Position numbers and translations under genes: made by a program
The notes under the pieces: generated by a model
Database searches by the model: none
What the model saw: only the letters and a program-made list of their open reading frames with translations
What the model was told of the DNA's origin: nothing
Shown here: positions 18,178 through 27,630 of the stretch, one piece after another
How positions within the stretch are numbered: position 1 is the first letter of the stretch
Layout: each line of letters begins with the position of its first letter
NCBI GenBank assembly: GCA_031422195.1
Contig: JANOPZ010000079.1
Location: 1 to 64,000, forward strand
Length of the DNA stretch: 64,000 nt
Direction of reading: 5' to 3'
Source: JALOTE01 sp031422195
GTDB taxonomy: Bacteria > Pseudomonadota > Alphaproteobacteria > Rhizobiales > Rhizobiaceae

Positions 18178-19899
18178 ATGGCGATCCAAAAACTTTTATC
18201 CTTTTTTAGCATTACATCCCAACACACCGATACAGATTGGCGCGGGCGGCAAGGCAAAAGCGCACGCCGCCGTGTTGCGCTGGCCATGATGGGTTTTACT
18301 GTTGCTTTTGGCACAATCGGCGGGAAACTGCTGTTTTTGGGCTTTACGGCAAAAGATCAAACGGTCACCGCGTCTATTGCGGCCATGAGCACGGCGCGAC
18401 CTGATATTGTGGATGCTACCGGGGAAGTCCTCGCAACAGATATTCGTATTTCATCGCTTTTTGCGGAACCGTTTCGTATCCCTGACCGGGAAGACGCAAT
18501 TCGAAAAATAATGGCTGCAATGCCAGAACTTTCACTTGAACATATTGAAAAGCGGCTCTTATCACAATCACGGTTTGTTTGGCTAAAACGCCAGATTACA
18601 CCAAAGCAAGAAGGGGAAATCCGCGCATTGGGTATTCCCGGTATTGGCTTTAGAACTGAACATCGCCGTGTCTATCCAAAGGGCGATTTGGCGAGCCATA
18701 TCCATGGCATCGTCAATATCGATAACCAAGGGATGACCGGTCTTGAGCGCTATATGGATAGCGATGGACTTGGCGCATTGCGCGAAATGGGTTTGTCTGG
18801 CGAAGGACTTCTGGAACCTGTAAAACTATCCATCAATGTCAATGTGCAAAACGTGCTGCTTGATGAGCTGAGCAAAGCAAAAGACCTTTACCAAGCCTAT
18901 GCCGCAGCAGGTGTCATCCTCAATGCCAAAACTGGTGAAGTGGTGGCATTGGTTTCATTGCCGGACTTTGACCCCAATAACCCGGTTGAAATGAACAAAG
19001 AGCATAATTTCAATCGTGTCACCAACGGCGTGTTTGAAATGGGCTCAACCTTCAAAGTGTTTACCACCGCAATGGGCCTTGATAGCGGTAAAGTCTGGTT
19101 GGATTCTAAATTCGACGCGCGTTCACCGATTCGAATTGGCGGGTTTACCATTGGTGATTTTCACGGCAAGAAACGGGTTTTGACCACGGAAGAAGTATTT
19201 ATTTACTCTTCCAATATTGGCACTGCAAAGATTGCTAATGCTGTGGGAACTGAAGGTCATAAAGCCTACCTCACAAAAATGGGCCTGTTGACCAAGGTCG
19301 AAACCGAATTGCCTGAGGTGAAGGTTCCAAGCAGCCCGAATGAATGGAAAAAGATCAATTCTGTAACCATTTCATTTGGCCACGGCATATCAACCACGCC
19401 ACTCCAGACCGCTGTCGCAGCGGCAGCTGTGCTCAATGGCGGCAAGCTGATCAAGCCAACATTTTTCCCCAGAACTGAAGCCGAAGCCAATGCTCTTGCT
19501 GTGCAAGTGATGCATCCTGAAACATCAACGGCGATGCGTTACTTATTTCGATCAAACGTACAAAACGGATCGGGCAAACGAGCCGATGTGCCCGGTTATT
19601 TTGTTGGCGGCAAAACAGGGACGGCTGAAAAGGTTGTCAACGGGCGCTATTCATCAACGGTTCGCTTCAATGCATTTCTTGCAGGCTTTCCGTCCAATGA
19701 TCCGCAATTCATTGTCTTGACCATTCTTGACGAGCCTAAACCACTTCCCGGTCAAGCGGCAGCAACATCCGGGTTGAATGCAGCGCCAACGGCAGCCGCA
19801 GTTATTCGCAGAATTGCACCGCTTTTGGGGATGCAGCCTGATTTTGGCCAGACTATTGAGGCCTTAAAGGCTGAAATCAAACGCCCCCCACGCGGCTGA
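18178..19899 (+). CDS. ftsI: Septal peptidoglycan transpeptidase FtsI (PBP3)
   Basis: Class B penicillin-binding protein that cross-links septal murein. 573 residues: cytoplasmic start, one membrane helix at about 35-58, dimerisation domain from about 80, and transpeptidase domain with S290-TFK, the SSN motif in IYSSNIGTAKIAN and K479-TG in VGGKTGTAEKV. The catalytic triad of motifs is complete. The start lies 2 bases after ftsL, and the murE frame begins 11 bp after its stop. Confidence 0.97.
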   Translation: MAIQKLLSFFSITSQHTDTDWRGRQGKSARRRVALAMMGFTVAFGTIGGKLLFLGFTAKDQTVTASIAAMSTARPDIVDATGEVLATDIRISSLFAEPFRIPDREDAIRKIMAAMPELSLEHIEKRLLSQSRFVWLKRQITPKQEGEIRALGIPGIGFRTEHRRVYPKGDLASHIHGIVNIDNQGMTGLERYMDSDGLGALREMGLSGEGLLEPVKLSINVNVQNVLLDELSKAKDLYQAYAAAGVILNAKTGEVVALVSLPDFDPNNPVEMNKEHNFNRVTNGVFEMGSTFKVFTTAMGLDSGKVWLDSKFDARSPIRIGGFTIGDFHGKKRVLTTEEVFIYSSNIGTAKIANAVGTEGHKAYLTKMGLLTKVETELPEVKVPSSPNEWKKINSVTISFGHGISTTPLQTAVAAAAVLNGGKLIKPTFFPRTEAEANALAVQVMHPETSTAMRYLFRSNVQNGSGKRADVPGYFVGGKTGTAEKVVNGRYSSTVRFNAFLAGFPSNDPQFIVLTILDEPKPLPGQAAATSGLNAAPTAAAVIRRIAPLLGMQPDFGQTIEALKAEIKRPPRG

Positions 19900-19910
19900 G
19901 AGAGATTGAA

Positions 19911-20336
19911 GTGCTGAAATTTGCTGACATCGCCGATATTTTAGAAATGACCACAGACGCGGCCACAGCTTTGAGTGCGGCTGAGATTGCTTCAGTCACA
20001 GCAGATTCGCGCCGTGTTGAAAGGGGTTCGGTTTTCGTTGCGCTTAAAGGCGCAAAGCTCGATGGCGCACTATATGCAAATGCCGCGGTTGAAAATGGTG
20101 CGATATTAATCATTTGCGGCCCTGATTCAGCTGTGAACGAGTTCGGGCTCCCCGTCATTCGCGTCACCGATCCGCATCGCGCTTTGGCGTTGATTGCTGC
20201 GCGATTGGCAGGCGGCCAACCGAACACAATTGCGGCAGTCACTGGCACATCAGGCAAAACATCTGTTGCAGCTTTCATGCGCCAGATTTGGGCGCATTGT
20301 GGTTTTGCAGCCGCAAGCCTTGGCACTGTTGGTTAG
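19911..20336 (+). CDS. murE: MurE ligase, N-terminal part, ended by an in-frame UAG
   Basis: First 141 codons of UDP-MurNAc-tripeptide synthetase, which adds meso-diaminopimelate to UDP-MurNAc-L-Ala-D-Glu. The GTG start has GAGAGATT before it. The N-terminal Mur domain (ADSRRVERGSVFVALKG) and the ATP loop AVTGTSGKTSVAAF near residues 113-126 are intact. The frame then reads SLGTVG-stop-VAPD, where homologues have a sense codon in SxGTxGxVAP. The downstream gene continues in exactly the same frame after the single UAG at 20334-20336, so this is a point interruption and not a gene end. As an essential gene, it should be read together with the next entry; sequencing error, readthrough or a split enzyme are the options. 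Confidence 0.85.
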   Translation: MLKFADIADILEMTTDAATALSAAEIASVTADSRRVERGSVFVALKGAKLDGALYANAAVENGAILIICGPDSAVNEFGLPVIRVTDPHRALALIAARLAGGQPNTIAAVTGTSGKTSVAAFMRQIWAHCGFAAASLGTVG

Positions 20337-20348
20337 GTTGCACCTGAT

Positions 20349-22793
20349 TTGATCCGCGAAGGGTCTTTAACCACACCAGACCCTGTCGAACTTCATGCGA
20401 CGCTAAAAGAACTGGCAGATCGCCATGTAACTCATGCAGCCATAGAAGCATCATCGCATGGCATTGAGCAGCGCCGTTTGGATGGCGTTACCTTGGCGGT
20501 TGCAGGGTTCACAAATTTGGGACGTGACCATCTCGACTATCACGCCACTATGGATGAGTATTTTCAAGCCAAAATGCGGCTGTTTCAAACGCTTTTGGGC
20601 GCAGGAAAACCGGCTGTAATTTTCGCTGATGATGAATGGTCAGGCCGCGCAATCAAAGCGGCTCAAGATGCTGGCTGTGTCGTTCACACTGTTGGCCGAA
20701 ATGGCGAATATGTGCGTTTGTTGCGGGTTGAGCATCACCGTCAGCACCAGCGTGCAGAAATTGAGTTTGCAGGTAAGATTTACGAAGTCAATTTGCCGTT
20801 GGCGGGTGATTTCCAGTTGTGGAATGCGCTGGTTGCTGCGGGCATGGCGCTGGCAACGGGTTCGCCGCCAGCAACCGTCTTTGAAGCCCTTGAATCGCTT
20901 GAAGGTGCACCGGGCCGTCTCGAACTTGCGGGCACAACTGATTTTGGTGCGCCGGTCTATGTCGATTATGCCCATAAGCCGGAAGCCTTGGAAAATGTAC
21001 TGAAAGCGGTGCGACCATTCACATCTGGCAAAATTGTTCTGGTGTTTGGTTGTGGCGGTGACCGCGACAAGGGCAAGCGCCCAATTATGGGGGCGATAGC
21101 TGCAAAATTGGCGGATATTGTGATTGTCACTGATGATAATCCGCGTTCAGAAGTGCCCGCCACTATTCGTTCTGAGATAATGGCAACGGCCAAAGGCGCG
21201 CTTGAGATCGGCGATCGAGCTGTTGCGATTAAGCGTGGTGTTGAACTATTGTCGCAAGGCGATACGCTGATTGTTGCGGGTAAAGGCCATGAGCCGGGCC
21301 AGAAAATGGGCGACGTGACGTTGCCATTTTCGGACCATGCGCAAGTTCAAAAAGCGATTGCAGACGCTAAGGGCCGCCCGTTGTTGTGGACAATTGAAGA
21401 AATGATTGCCGCGATGAATGCGCGCCCGCTTGGTGCCATGCCTGCCGGTGTTACCGGCATTTCGATTGACTCCCGCTCAGTTGAACAGGGTGAAGCGTTT
21501 TTTGCAGTCAAAGGCGATCAGTATGACGGTCATACATTTGTAACGGCAGCCATAAAATCCGGCGCGGTAGTGCTTGTTGTGGCAGAAGCAAAGTTGCCTG
21601 CCTTGGGCCGTGTTTCCGTACCGTTATTGGTGGTGGATGATCCAATAAAGGCACTCAACCGGTTGGCCGCTGCGGCACGGGCAAGGACGACCGCACAAGT
21701 TATTGCAGTCACAGGCTCGGTTGGCAAAACCACGACCAAAGAGGCTATGCGTGTTGTGCTTGGGGCCGATGGTTCCGTTCACGCCTCAATCAAATCCTTC
21801 AACAATCATTGGGGTGTGCCACTGTCCTTGTCGCGGTTGCCTCAAGACGTGCGATTTGCTGTGTTTGAAATTGGAATGAGCGATTTTAATGAAATCCGCC
21901 CATTGGTAAAACTGGTGCAGCCCCATGTTGCGATTATTACGCGTATCGCTCCGGCGCATTTGGGTTCGTTTGAAGGTGTTGCTGGCATTGCCAAGGCCAA
22001 AGCCGAGATTTTCGAAGGCGTTGTTCCGGGCGGCTATGCATTAATCAATCATGATGACGAATTTTACGGGTATCACCTCAAAACCGCTCAAGATTGTGGG
22101 ATCGACCATATCAAGAGTTTTGGCCAGCACAAAGATGCCGATTATTGCATGACAAATCTGGTATTAGGGCCGGATAATTCAACGGCTACGATTACGTTTA
22201 ACGGCCAAAGCCACGCCGTTAGAATTGGTGCGGCAGGTGCACATATTGCACAAAATATGTTGGCTGTGATGGGTGCTGCCAATTTGGTTGGCTGCGATAT
22301 GACCAAAGCGCTGGCGGCCTTGGCAGATGTGCAGGCTGCACCCGGCCGTGGCGCGCGTGAAACACTGACCACTGAAAAAGGCGACATCTCACTCATTGAT
22401 GAAAGCTACAATGCCAACCCTGTTTCCATGGCTGCTGCTTTGGCAATTTTGGGATCGGCAAAAACTGGTCGCAACGGCCGCAGGATTGCTGTTTTGGGGG
22501 ATATGCGCGAATTGGGGCCAACGGCTGACCAGCTTCACGCTGATCTTGCGCCTGCGCTTGAACTAAGCGGCGCCACCATTGCGTTATTAATCGGCGAGCA
22601 TATGCAGGCGCTTAAAGCCGCACTGCCAGCTTCGATCAAAACACAACATTTTACCGACATTGCAGTGTTAACGCAGGTCGTATTGGCGCAAGTTCGTGCA
22701 GGTGATGTTGTGATGGTCAAGTCTTCAAATGGCACAGGAACTTCCAAAGTAGTTGGCGCGCTTAAAGAAAAATACGCAACCGCAAGACTCTAA
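20349..22793 (+). CDS. murF: MurE C-terminal part fused to MurF
   Basis: Same frame as the preceding entry. Taken through the UAG, the whole is a 960-codon MurE-MurF fusion (19911-22793). The MurE part continues GSLTTPDPVELHATL, shows HKPEALENVLKAVRPF and the meso-DAP-specificity motif DDNPRSE, and ends near 21370. MurF follows with no stop: PLLWTIEEMIAAMNARPLG, then the ATP loop VTGSVGKTTTKEAM, IGMSDFNEIR, DESYNANPVSM and ALLGD-like AVLGDMRELG. MurF adds D-Ala-D-Ala to the UDP-MurNAc-tripeptide. The listed start is a TTG 13 bases after the UAG with no clear ribosome site. MurF alone could begin at TTG 21381 or ATG 21402. MurE-MurF fusions are known elsewhere (for example Bordetella). Confidence 0.85.
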   Translation: MIREGSLTTPDPVELHATLKELADRHVTHAAIEASSHGIEQRRLDGVTLAVAGFTNLGRDHLDYHATMDEYFQAKMRLFQTLLGAGKPAVIFADDEWSGRAIKAAQDAGCVVHTVGRNGEYVRLLRVEHHRQHQRAEIEFAGKIYEVNLPLAGDFQLWNALVAAGMALATGSPPATVFEALESLEGAPGRLELAGTTDFGAPVYVDYAHKPEALENVLKAVRPFTSGKIVLVFGCGGDRDKGKRPIMGAIAAKLADIVIVTDDNPRSEVPATIRSEIMATAKGALEIGDRAVAIKRGVELLSQGDTLIVAGKGHEPGQKMGDVTLPFSDHAQVQKAIADAKGRPLLWTIEEMIAAMNARPLGAMPAGVTGISIDSRSVEQGEAFFAVKGDQYDGHTFVTAAIKSGAVVLVVAEAKLPALGRVSVPLLVVDDPIKALNRLAAAARARTTAQVIAVTGSVGKTTTKEAMRVVLGADGSVHASIKSFNNHWGVPLSLSRLPQDVRFAVFEIGMSDFNEIRPLVKLVQPHVAIITRIAPAHLGSFEGVAGIAKAKAEIFEGVVPGGYALINHDDEFYGYHLKTAQDCGIDHIKSFGQHKDADYCMTNLVLGPDNSTATITFNGQSHAVRIGAAGAHIAQNMLAVMGAANLVGCDMTKALAALADVQAAPGRGARETLTTEKGDISLIDESYNANPVSMAAALAILGSAKTGRNGRRIAVLGDMRELGPTADQLHADLAPALELSGATIALLIGEHMQALKAALPASIKTQHFTDIAVLTQVVLAQVRAGDVVMVKSSNGTGTSKVVGALKEKYATARL

Positions 22794-22831
22794 ACCAATG
22801 CCGCGGCGGGGCCGCAAGGGAAAACCAGACG

Positions 22832-23914
22832 ATGCTTTCACTCCTTAGCCAGCTTGGCGACACAATTCCCGTGCTGAACGTGTTCCGTTACATCACGTTC
22901 AGGACCGGCGGCGCATTGATTACGTCGGCTGCGATTGTATTTCTATTTGGACCGGCCATCATTGCCGCTTTGCGTTTGCGCCAAGGCAAAGGTCAACCCA
23001 TCCGCGCTGACGGGCCACAAACTCATTTTGCCAAAGCGGGAACACCCACCATGGGCGGCCTGATGATCTTGGCCGGTATTGTCGGTTCGACATTGCTGTG
23101 GGGTAATTTCAGAAGCGTCTATGTATGGGCAGTTTTGTTTGTAACCCTCGGCTTTGGTGCCATCGGGTTCTACGATGATTATCTTAAAGTCGCCAAGCAA
23201 AGCGACAAGGGTTATTCGGGTAAAGCACGCCTTATTTGCGAATTCATTATTGCTGCAATTGCAGTTGCTATCATTATGTCGGCTGGCCAAGAGCCATTTA
23301 ACTCGGCGCTAACGTTCCCGTTTTTTAAGGATTTCATCGTCAATCTTGGATGGTTTTTCATTCCATTTGGTGCGTTTGTCATTGTTGGCGCTGGAAATTC
23401 AGTGAACTTTACCGACGGTCTTGATGGCTTGGCTATTGTGCCTGTGATGATAGCTGCAGCCTCATTTGGCGTTATCGCCTATCTGTCAGGCAACGCTATT
23501 TTTGCCAATTATCTGCAAATCCACTTTGTACCCGGTACCGGCGAATTGGCGATCGTACTTGGTTCGGTTATTGGCGCTGGCCTCGGATTTTTGTGGTTTA
23601 ATGCGCCGCCCGCGGCAATATTTATGGGCGACACAGGTTCCCTTGCTTTGGGTGGTCTGCTCGGCTCAGTAGCTGTTGCAACCAAACACGAGATTGTTTT
23701 GGCCATTATTGGCGGCCTGTTTGTTGCCGAAGCTTTGTCCGTCATCATTCAAGTTGGCTACTTCAAAATGACCGGAAAACGCGTGTTTTTAATGGCCCCA
23801 ATCCACCACCATTTTGAGAAAAAGGGTTGGACTGAAAGCCAGGTCGTTGTCCGCTTTTGGATCATTGCTGTTATTTTGGCCTTGATTGGCCTTTCAACTT
23901 TGAAACTGCGTTAA
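22832..23914 (+). CDS. mraY: Phospho-N-acetylmuramoyl-pentapeptide transferase MraY
   Basis: Membrane enzyme that moves phospho-MurNAc-pentapeptide onto undecaprenyl phosphate, making lipid I. 360 residues with about ten hydrophobic helices. Active-site segments: FAKAGTPTMGGLMIL, GFYDDYLKVAKQ (catalytic Asp pair), NFTDGLDGLAI, MGDTGSLALGG and the cytoplasmic His loop APIHHHFEKKGW. AAGGGAAAA serves as ribosome site. Only 12 bp separate it from ftsW, with no murD in between as would be expected in this order. Confidence 0.97.
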   Translation: MLSLLSQLGDTIPVLNVFRYITFRTGGALITSAAIVFLFGPAIIAALRLRQGKGQPIRADGPQTHFAKAGTPTMGGLMILAGIVGSTLLWGNFRSVYVWAVLFVTLGFGAIGFYDDYLKVAKQSDKGYSGKARLICEFIIAAIAVAIIMSAGQEPFNSALTFPFFKDFIVNLGWFFIPFGAFVIVGAGNSVNFTDGLDGLAIVPVMIAAASFGVIAYLSGNAIFANYLQIHFVPGTGELAIVLGSVIGAGLGFLWFNAPPAAIFMGDTGSLALGGLLGSVAVATKHEIVLAIIGGLFVAEALSVIIQVGYFKMTGKRVFLMAPIHHHFEKKGWTESQVVVRFWIIAVILALIGLSTLKLR

Positions 23915-23926
23915 AAAGGTATTGCC

Positions 23927-25090
23927 ATGAATTCGAACCGTACTGATCGTAGCGCGATTGCCGAATGGTGGCGCACCGTTGACCGCTGGTTCCTCGCGGC
24001 ATTTTTGCTTCTCATGGGCATGGGTTTAGTGTTGTCATTTGCAGCCTCGCCATCGGTGGCTCAGCGTATTGGCGATGGAAAATTAGATCCGATGCACTTC
24101 GTTGAGCGCCAATTTTTCTTTATGCTATTTGCATTTTTTGTATTGATTGTGGTTTCGTTCATGTCTGAAATCTGGGTCAGGCGTGCAGCCATGGTTTTAT
24201 TTGCTGTATTTTTGCTGATGCTATTTTTGACATTGTTTTTGGGTGCAGAAGTAAAGGGATCCACCCGGTGGCTGCGCGTTGCGGGTATTTCAGTTCAACC
24301 CTCTGAGTTCTTAAAGCCAACCTTTGTGGTTGTTTGCGCTTGGTTGTTTTCTATTCATGAAACGCGACCCAGCATCCCAGGCAATTTGCTGGCTATTTTA
24401 GTGTTTACAATTGTTGTTGGTATTTTGATTTTGCAACCGGATTTAGGTCAAACCATGTTGGTTGGCCTAACTTGGGGCGTTATGTTCTTCATGGCAGGTC
24501 TCTCGTGGATTTGGATTGTCGCCTTGGTGAGCTTTGCCGTTAGCGCCGGGTTTTTGATCTATTTGACGTTTGATCATGTGACACAACGTATTGATAAATT
24601 TATTACGGGTGAAGGTGAGATGTTTCAAATCGAAACGGCAATCCAAGCCATACAAAACGGCAGTTGGCTTGGCCGCGGCCCGGGTGAAGGCACCGTTAAA
24701 CAGGTTTTGCCAGATAGCCACACAGACTTTGTCTTCGCGGTTGCAGGAGAGGAGTTTGGTATTATTGTTTGCGCTCTGATCGCATTGGTCTTTGCCTTTA
24801 TAGTTATGCGCGCTTTGGCTTTTGCGTTTAGCGAAGAAGATGGTTTTAAGCGTCTGGCGGTTGCGGGTCTTGCCGCGAATTTTGGATTTCAAGCGCTGAT
24901 CAATATGGCAGTGAATTTGCATTTAATGCCACCAAAAGGCATGACCCTGCCGTTTATATCCTATGGCGGTTCCTCGTTGACTGCGATTGCGATGGGGATG
25001 GGCATGATGCTTGCCTTGTCACGCAAACACCCTGACGCCGCTATCATGCCGCGCCAAAAATCGATGTTTACTAAAACCGCAATGGCGTGA
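23927..25090 (+). CDS. ftsW: Septal peptidoglycan glycosyltransferase FtsW
   Basis: SEDS-family polymerase that pairs with FtsI at the septum. 387 residues with about ten membrane helices; family signatures GAEVKGSTRWLRVAGISVQPSEFLKP, LQPDLGQTMLVG, GRGPGEGTVKQVLPDSHTDF (catalytic loop region with the conserved Asp) and MPPKGMTLPFISYGGSSL. The start is 12 bp after mraY; murG starts 4 bp after its stop. Confidence 0.97.
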   Translation: MNSNRTDRSAIAEWWRTVDRWFLAAFLLLMGMGLVLSFAASPSVAQRIGDGKLDPMHFVERQFFFMLFAFFVLIVVSFMSEIWVRRAAMVLFAVFLLMLFLTLFLGAEVKGSTRWLRVAGISVQPSEFLKPTFVVVCAWLFSIHETRPSIPGNLLAILVFTIVVGILILQPDLGQTMLVGLTWGVMFFMAGLSWIWIVALVSFAVSAGFLIYLTFDHVTQRIDKFITGEGEMFQIETAIQAIQNGSWLGRGPGEGTVKQVLPDSHTDFVFAVAGEEFGIIVCALIALVFAFIVMRALAFAFSEEDGFKRLAVAGLAANFGFQALINMAVNLHLMPPKGMTLPFISYGGSSLTAIAMGMGMMLALSRKHPDAAIMPRQKSMFTKTAMA

Positions 25091-25094
25091 ACTG

Positions 25095-26222
25095 ATGACA
25101 GATAAAATTGCGTTTTTGTGCGCAGGTGGCACCGGCGGGCATTTGTTTCCGGCCGAAGCTTTGTCGGCCGAACTGACATTACGCGGTTGGACGACGCATC
25201 TACTCACTGATACCCGGGCGGAGCGTTTTGTTTCTGGATTTCCTGCCAGCCGAACGCATCGCATCCCTTCTGCAACGATCGCCGGCGGTAATCCGTTGGC
25301 GCTTTTGAAATCAGTTTTGGCTTTGGCTAAAGGCACATTTGCGGCACGCGCTTTGGCTGCAAAATTGAAGCCTTCAATTGTTGTTGGTTTTGGAGGTTAC
25401 CCGTCTTTGCCACCCGTTTTGGGTGCAAAGTTGGCAGGCGTGCCAACGTTAATTCACGAACAAAACGCTGTGGCGGGCCGCGCCAACCGATTGCTGGCGC
25501 GGTTTGTAACGGCAATTGCGGGTGGTTTTTTAGACCAGAACTCCGGCACTTATTCGGCCAAAACTATTGCAACCGGCAACCCGGTTCGCCCGCTTGTGAT
25601 TGAAGCGGCGGACATTCCATTTGTTGCCCCTCAATTGGAGGAGCCGTTTCAGCTCTTGGTCTTTGGCGGCAGTCAAGGTGCTCAGTTTTTTTCAACTGCA
25701 ATTCCTTCTGCAATTGCTTTACTGCCCACTGAATTGCGCAAAAGGTTGGTCGTAACCCAGCAAGCGCGTAATGATGATATTGATTTGGCAAGAGCAGCTT
25801 ACGCAGCTTTGGGTTTAAAGCCAGAACTTGCGCCGTTTTTCAGCGATATGCCGCTGCGAATTGCCAAAGCTCATTTTGTTATTTCGCGGTCTGGTGCTTC
25901 CACGGTTTCTGAAATCGCTGCCATTGGTAGGCCAGCTTTGTTGGTGCCTTACCCGCATGCGCTCGACCATGATCAGGCAGCCAATGCGGCAAAGTTGGCT
26001 GAAACGGGCGGAGTTGAAGTGATGCGGCAGGATCGTTTAACGCCGGAAAATATTGCTGCGCGTCTAAAAGTGGCAATGACAGACCCCGCCGGATTAACTC
26101 AAAAGGCAAATGCTGCAAAATCTGCCGGGAGGCCGAACGCTGCCTTATTGCTTGCTGATCTTGTGGAGGCTATGGCTTCGGGAACCTCTGTCACCGCATT
26201 CAAGGCCAATCTAAAAGGCTAA
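25095..26222 (+). CDS. murG: UDP-GlcNAc:lipid I GlcNAc transferase MurG
   Basis: Peripheral membrane glycosyltransferase that converts lipid I to lipid II. 375 residues from ATG 25095; the frame is open earlier, inside ftsW, but MTDKIAFLCAGGTGGHLFPA is the family start with the first glycine-rich loop. Further signatures: VVGFGGYPSLPPVLGA, HEQNAVAGRANRLLA, LLVFGGSQGAQFFS, and the UDP-binding ISRSGASTVSEIAAIGRPAL with the downstream HALDHDQAANA. Order ftsW-murG-murC is canonical. Confidence 0.97.
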   Translation: MTDKIAFLCAGGTGGHLFPAEALSAELTLRGWTTHLLTDTRAERFVSGFPASRTHRIPSATIAGGNPLALLKSVLALAKGTFAARALAAKLKPSIVVGFGGYPSLPPVLGAKLAGVPTLIHEQNAVAGRANRLLARFVTAIAGGFLDQNSGTYSAKTIATGNPVRPLVIEAADIPFVAPQLEEPFQLLVFGGSQGAQFFSTAIPSAIALLPTELRKRLVVTQQARNDDIDLARAAYAALGLKPELAPFFSDMPLRIAKAHFVISRSGASTVSEIAAIGRPALLVPYPHALDHDQAANAAKLAETGGVEVMRQDRLTPENIAARLKVAMTDPAGLTQKANAAKSAGRPNAALLLADLVEAMASGTSVTAFKANLKG

Positions 26223-26229
26223 ACATCTT

Positions 26230-27630
26230 ATGAAAATGCCCCTCAACGTTGGCATCATCCATTTCGTCGGTATTGGCGGTATCGGGATGAGCGGTATTGC
26301 TGAAGCGCTGCACACACTTGGCTATCGCGTGCAAGGCTCGGATATGAGCGACAATGCCAACGGCAAGCGCCTGCGCGCCAAAGGCATTAACGTGATGATT
26401 GGTCATAGTGCGGCCAATATCGGCGACGCTGAGGTGCTGGTGGTTTCAACTGCAATTAAACAAGATAATCCTGAATTGGTGGCTGCACGCGCCAATGCGA
26501 TACCCGTTGTGCGCCGCGCTGAAATGCTAGCCGAATTAATGCGGTTTCGGCAAGCTGTCGCAATTGGTGGCACACACGGTAAAACCACAACCACCTCAAT
26601 GGTTGGCACTTTGCTTGATGCAGGCGGGTTCGATCCGACCGTGATCAATGGCGGCATCATTAATGCCTATGGCACCAATGCGCGTATGGGTTCAGGCAAT
26701 TGGATGGTTGTTGAGGCTGACGAAAGCGATGGCACGTTTTTGAAGCTGCCAGCTGAGGTTGCAATTGTCACCAACATCGACCCCGAGCATTTGGACCATT
26801 ACGGTAATTTTGATGCGGTCCGTGCAGCGTTCCGCCAGTTTGTTGAAAACGTGCCATTTTATGGGTTTGGCGTGATGTGCATCGACCATCCTGAAGTTCA
26901 GGCGCTGGTGGGCAAGATCGATGATCGCCGGGTGGTGACTTATGGCGCAAACCCGCAAGCTGACGTGCGTTTTGAAAATGTGCGCGCCAATGGTGCAGGT
27001 AGTATTTTCGACATCGTCATCCGCAACCGTAAGGCCGACACGGCACACCGGATTGACGGTTTGCGCTTGCCGATGCCGGGCCTTCATAATGTAGCCAATG
27101 CCACCGCCGCTATTACTGTGGCCCATGAGTTGGGAATTACCGACGAAGCCATTCAAAAAGGCTTGGCTGCCTTTAGCGGGGTAAAACGACGTTTCACGCA
27201 TGTTGGCGAATTTAATGGCGCGCAGATTTATGATGATTATGCGCACCACCCCGTTGAGATCAAAGCTGTATTGCAAGCGGCACGAGCTTCTACAACATCC
27301 CGCGTTTTGGCTGTGGTTCAGCCACACAGGTATTCACGGTTGAATGACTTGTTTGATGATTTTGCGGCCTGTTTCAATGAAGCTGATACCGTAATTGTGT
27401 TGCCGGTTTATGAGGCTGGCGAAGCGCCAATTGAAGGCGTGACGTCAGAGGCATTGGTCATGCGCGCGCGCTCAGCCGGTCACCGTGACGCGCGTTATGC
27501 AGCAGGCCCACAGGATGTGATCGGCTTGCTTAAAGATATGGCGCAGCCCGGCGATTATATTTTGATGATGGGTGCAGGCAACATCACGCAATATGCCGCT
27601 GATTTGCCCGCGCAATTGGCTTCAAGCTGA
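26230..27630 (+). CDS. murC: UDP-N-acetylmuramate--L-alanine ligase MurC
   Basis: ATP-dependent ligase adding L-Ala to UDP-MurNAc. 466 residues: N-terminal Rossmann part HFVGIGGIGMSGIAE, ATP loop IGGTHGKTTTTSM near 110-122, VVEADESDGTFLKL, NIDPEHLDHYG, and C-terminal ligase domain with IYDDYAHHPVEIKAVLQAA and PHRYSRL. All Mur ligase motifs are intact. murB begins inside its stop (TGATG). Confidence 0.97.
   Translation: MKMPLNVGIIHFVGIGGIGMSGIAEALHTLGYRVQGSDMSDNANGKRLRAKGINVMIGHSAANIGDAEVLVVSTAIKQDNPELVAARANAIPVVRRAEMLAELMRFRQAVAIGGTHGKTTTTSMVGTLLDAGGFDPTVINGGIINAYGTNARMGSGNWMVVEADESDGTFLKLPAEVAIVTNIDPEHLDHYGNFDAVRAAFRQFVENVPFYGFGVMCIDHPEVQALVGKIDDRRVVTYGANPQADVRFENVRANGAGSIFDIVIRNRKADTAHRIDGLRLPMPGLHNVANATAAITVAHELGITDEAIQKGLAAFSGVKRRFTHVGEFNGAQIYDDYAHHPVEIKAVLQAARASTTSRVLAVVQPHRYSRLNDLFDDFAACFNEADTVIVLPVYEAGEAPIEGVTSEALVMRARSAGHRDARYAAGPQDVIGLLKDMAQPGDYILMMGAGNITQYAADLPAQLASS

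Noticed and set aside
20334..20336. Genome-wide reassignment of UAG as a sense codon
   Set aside because: mutT, the parvulin gene, comF, ftsZ, lpxC and murD2 all end at TAG at their normal family lengths, so UAG acts as stop here.
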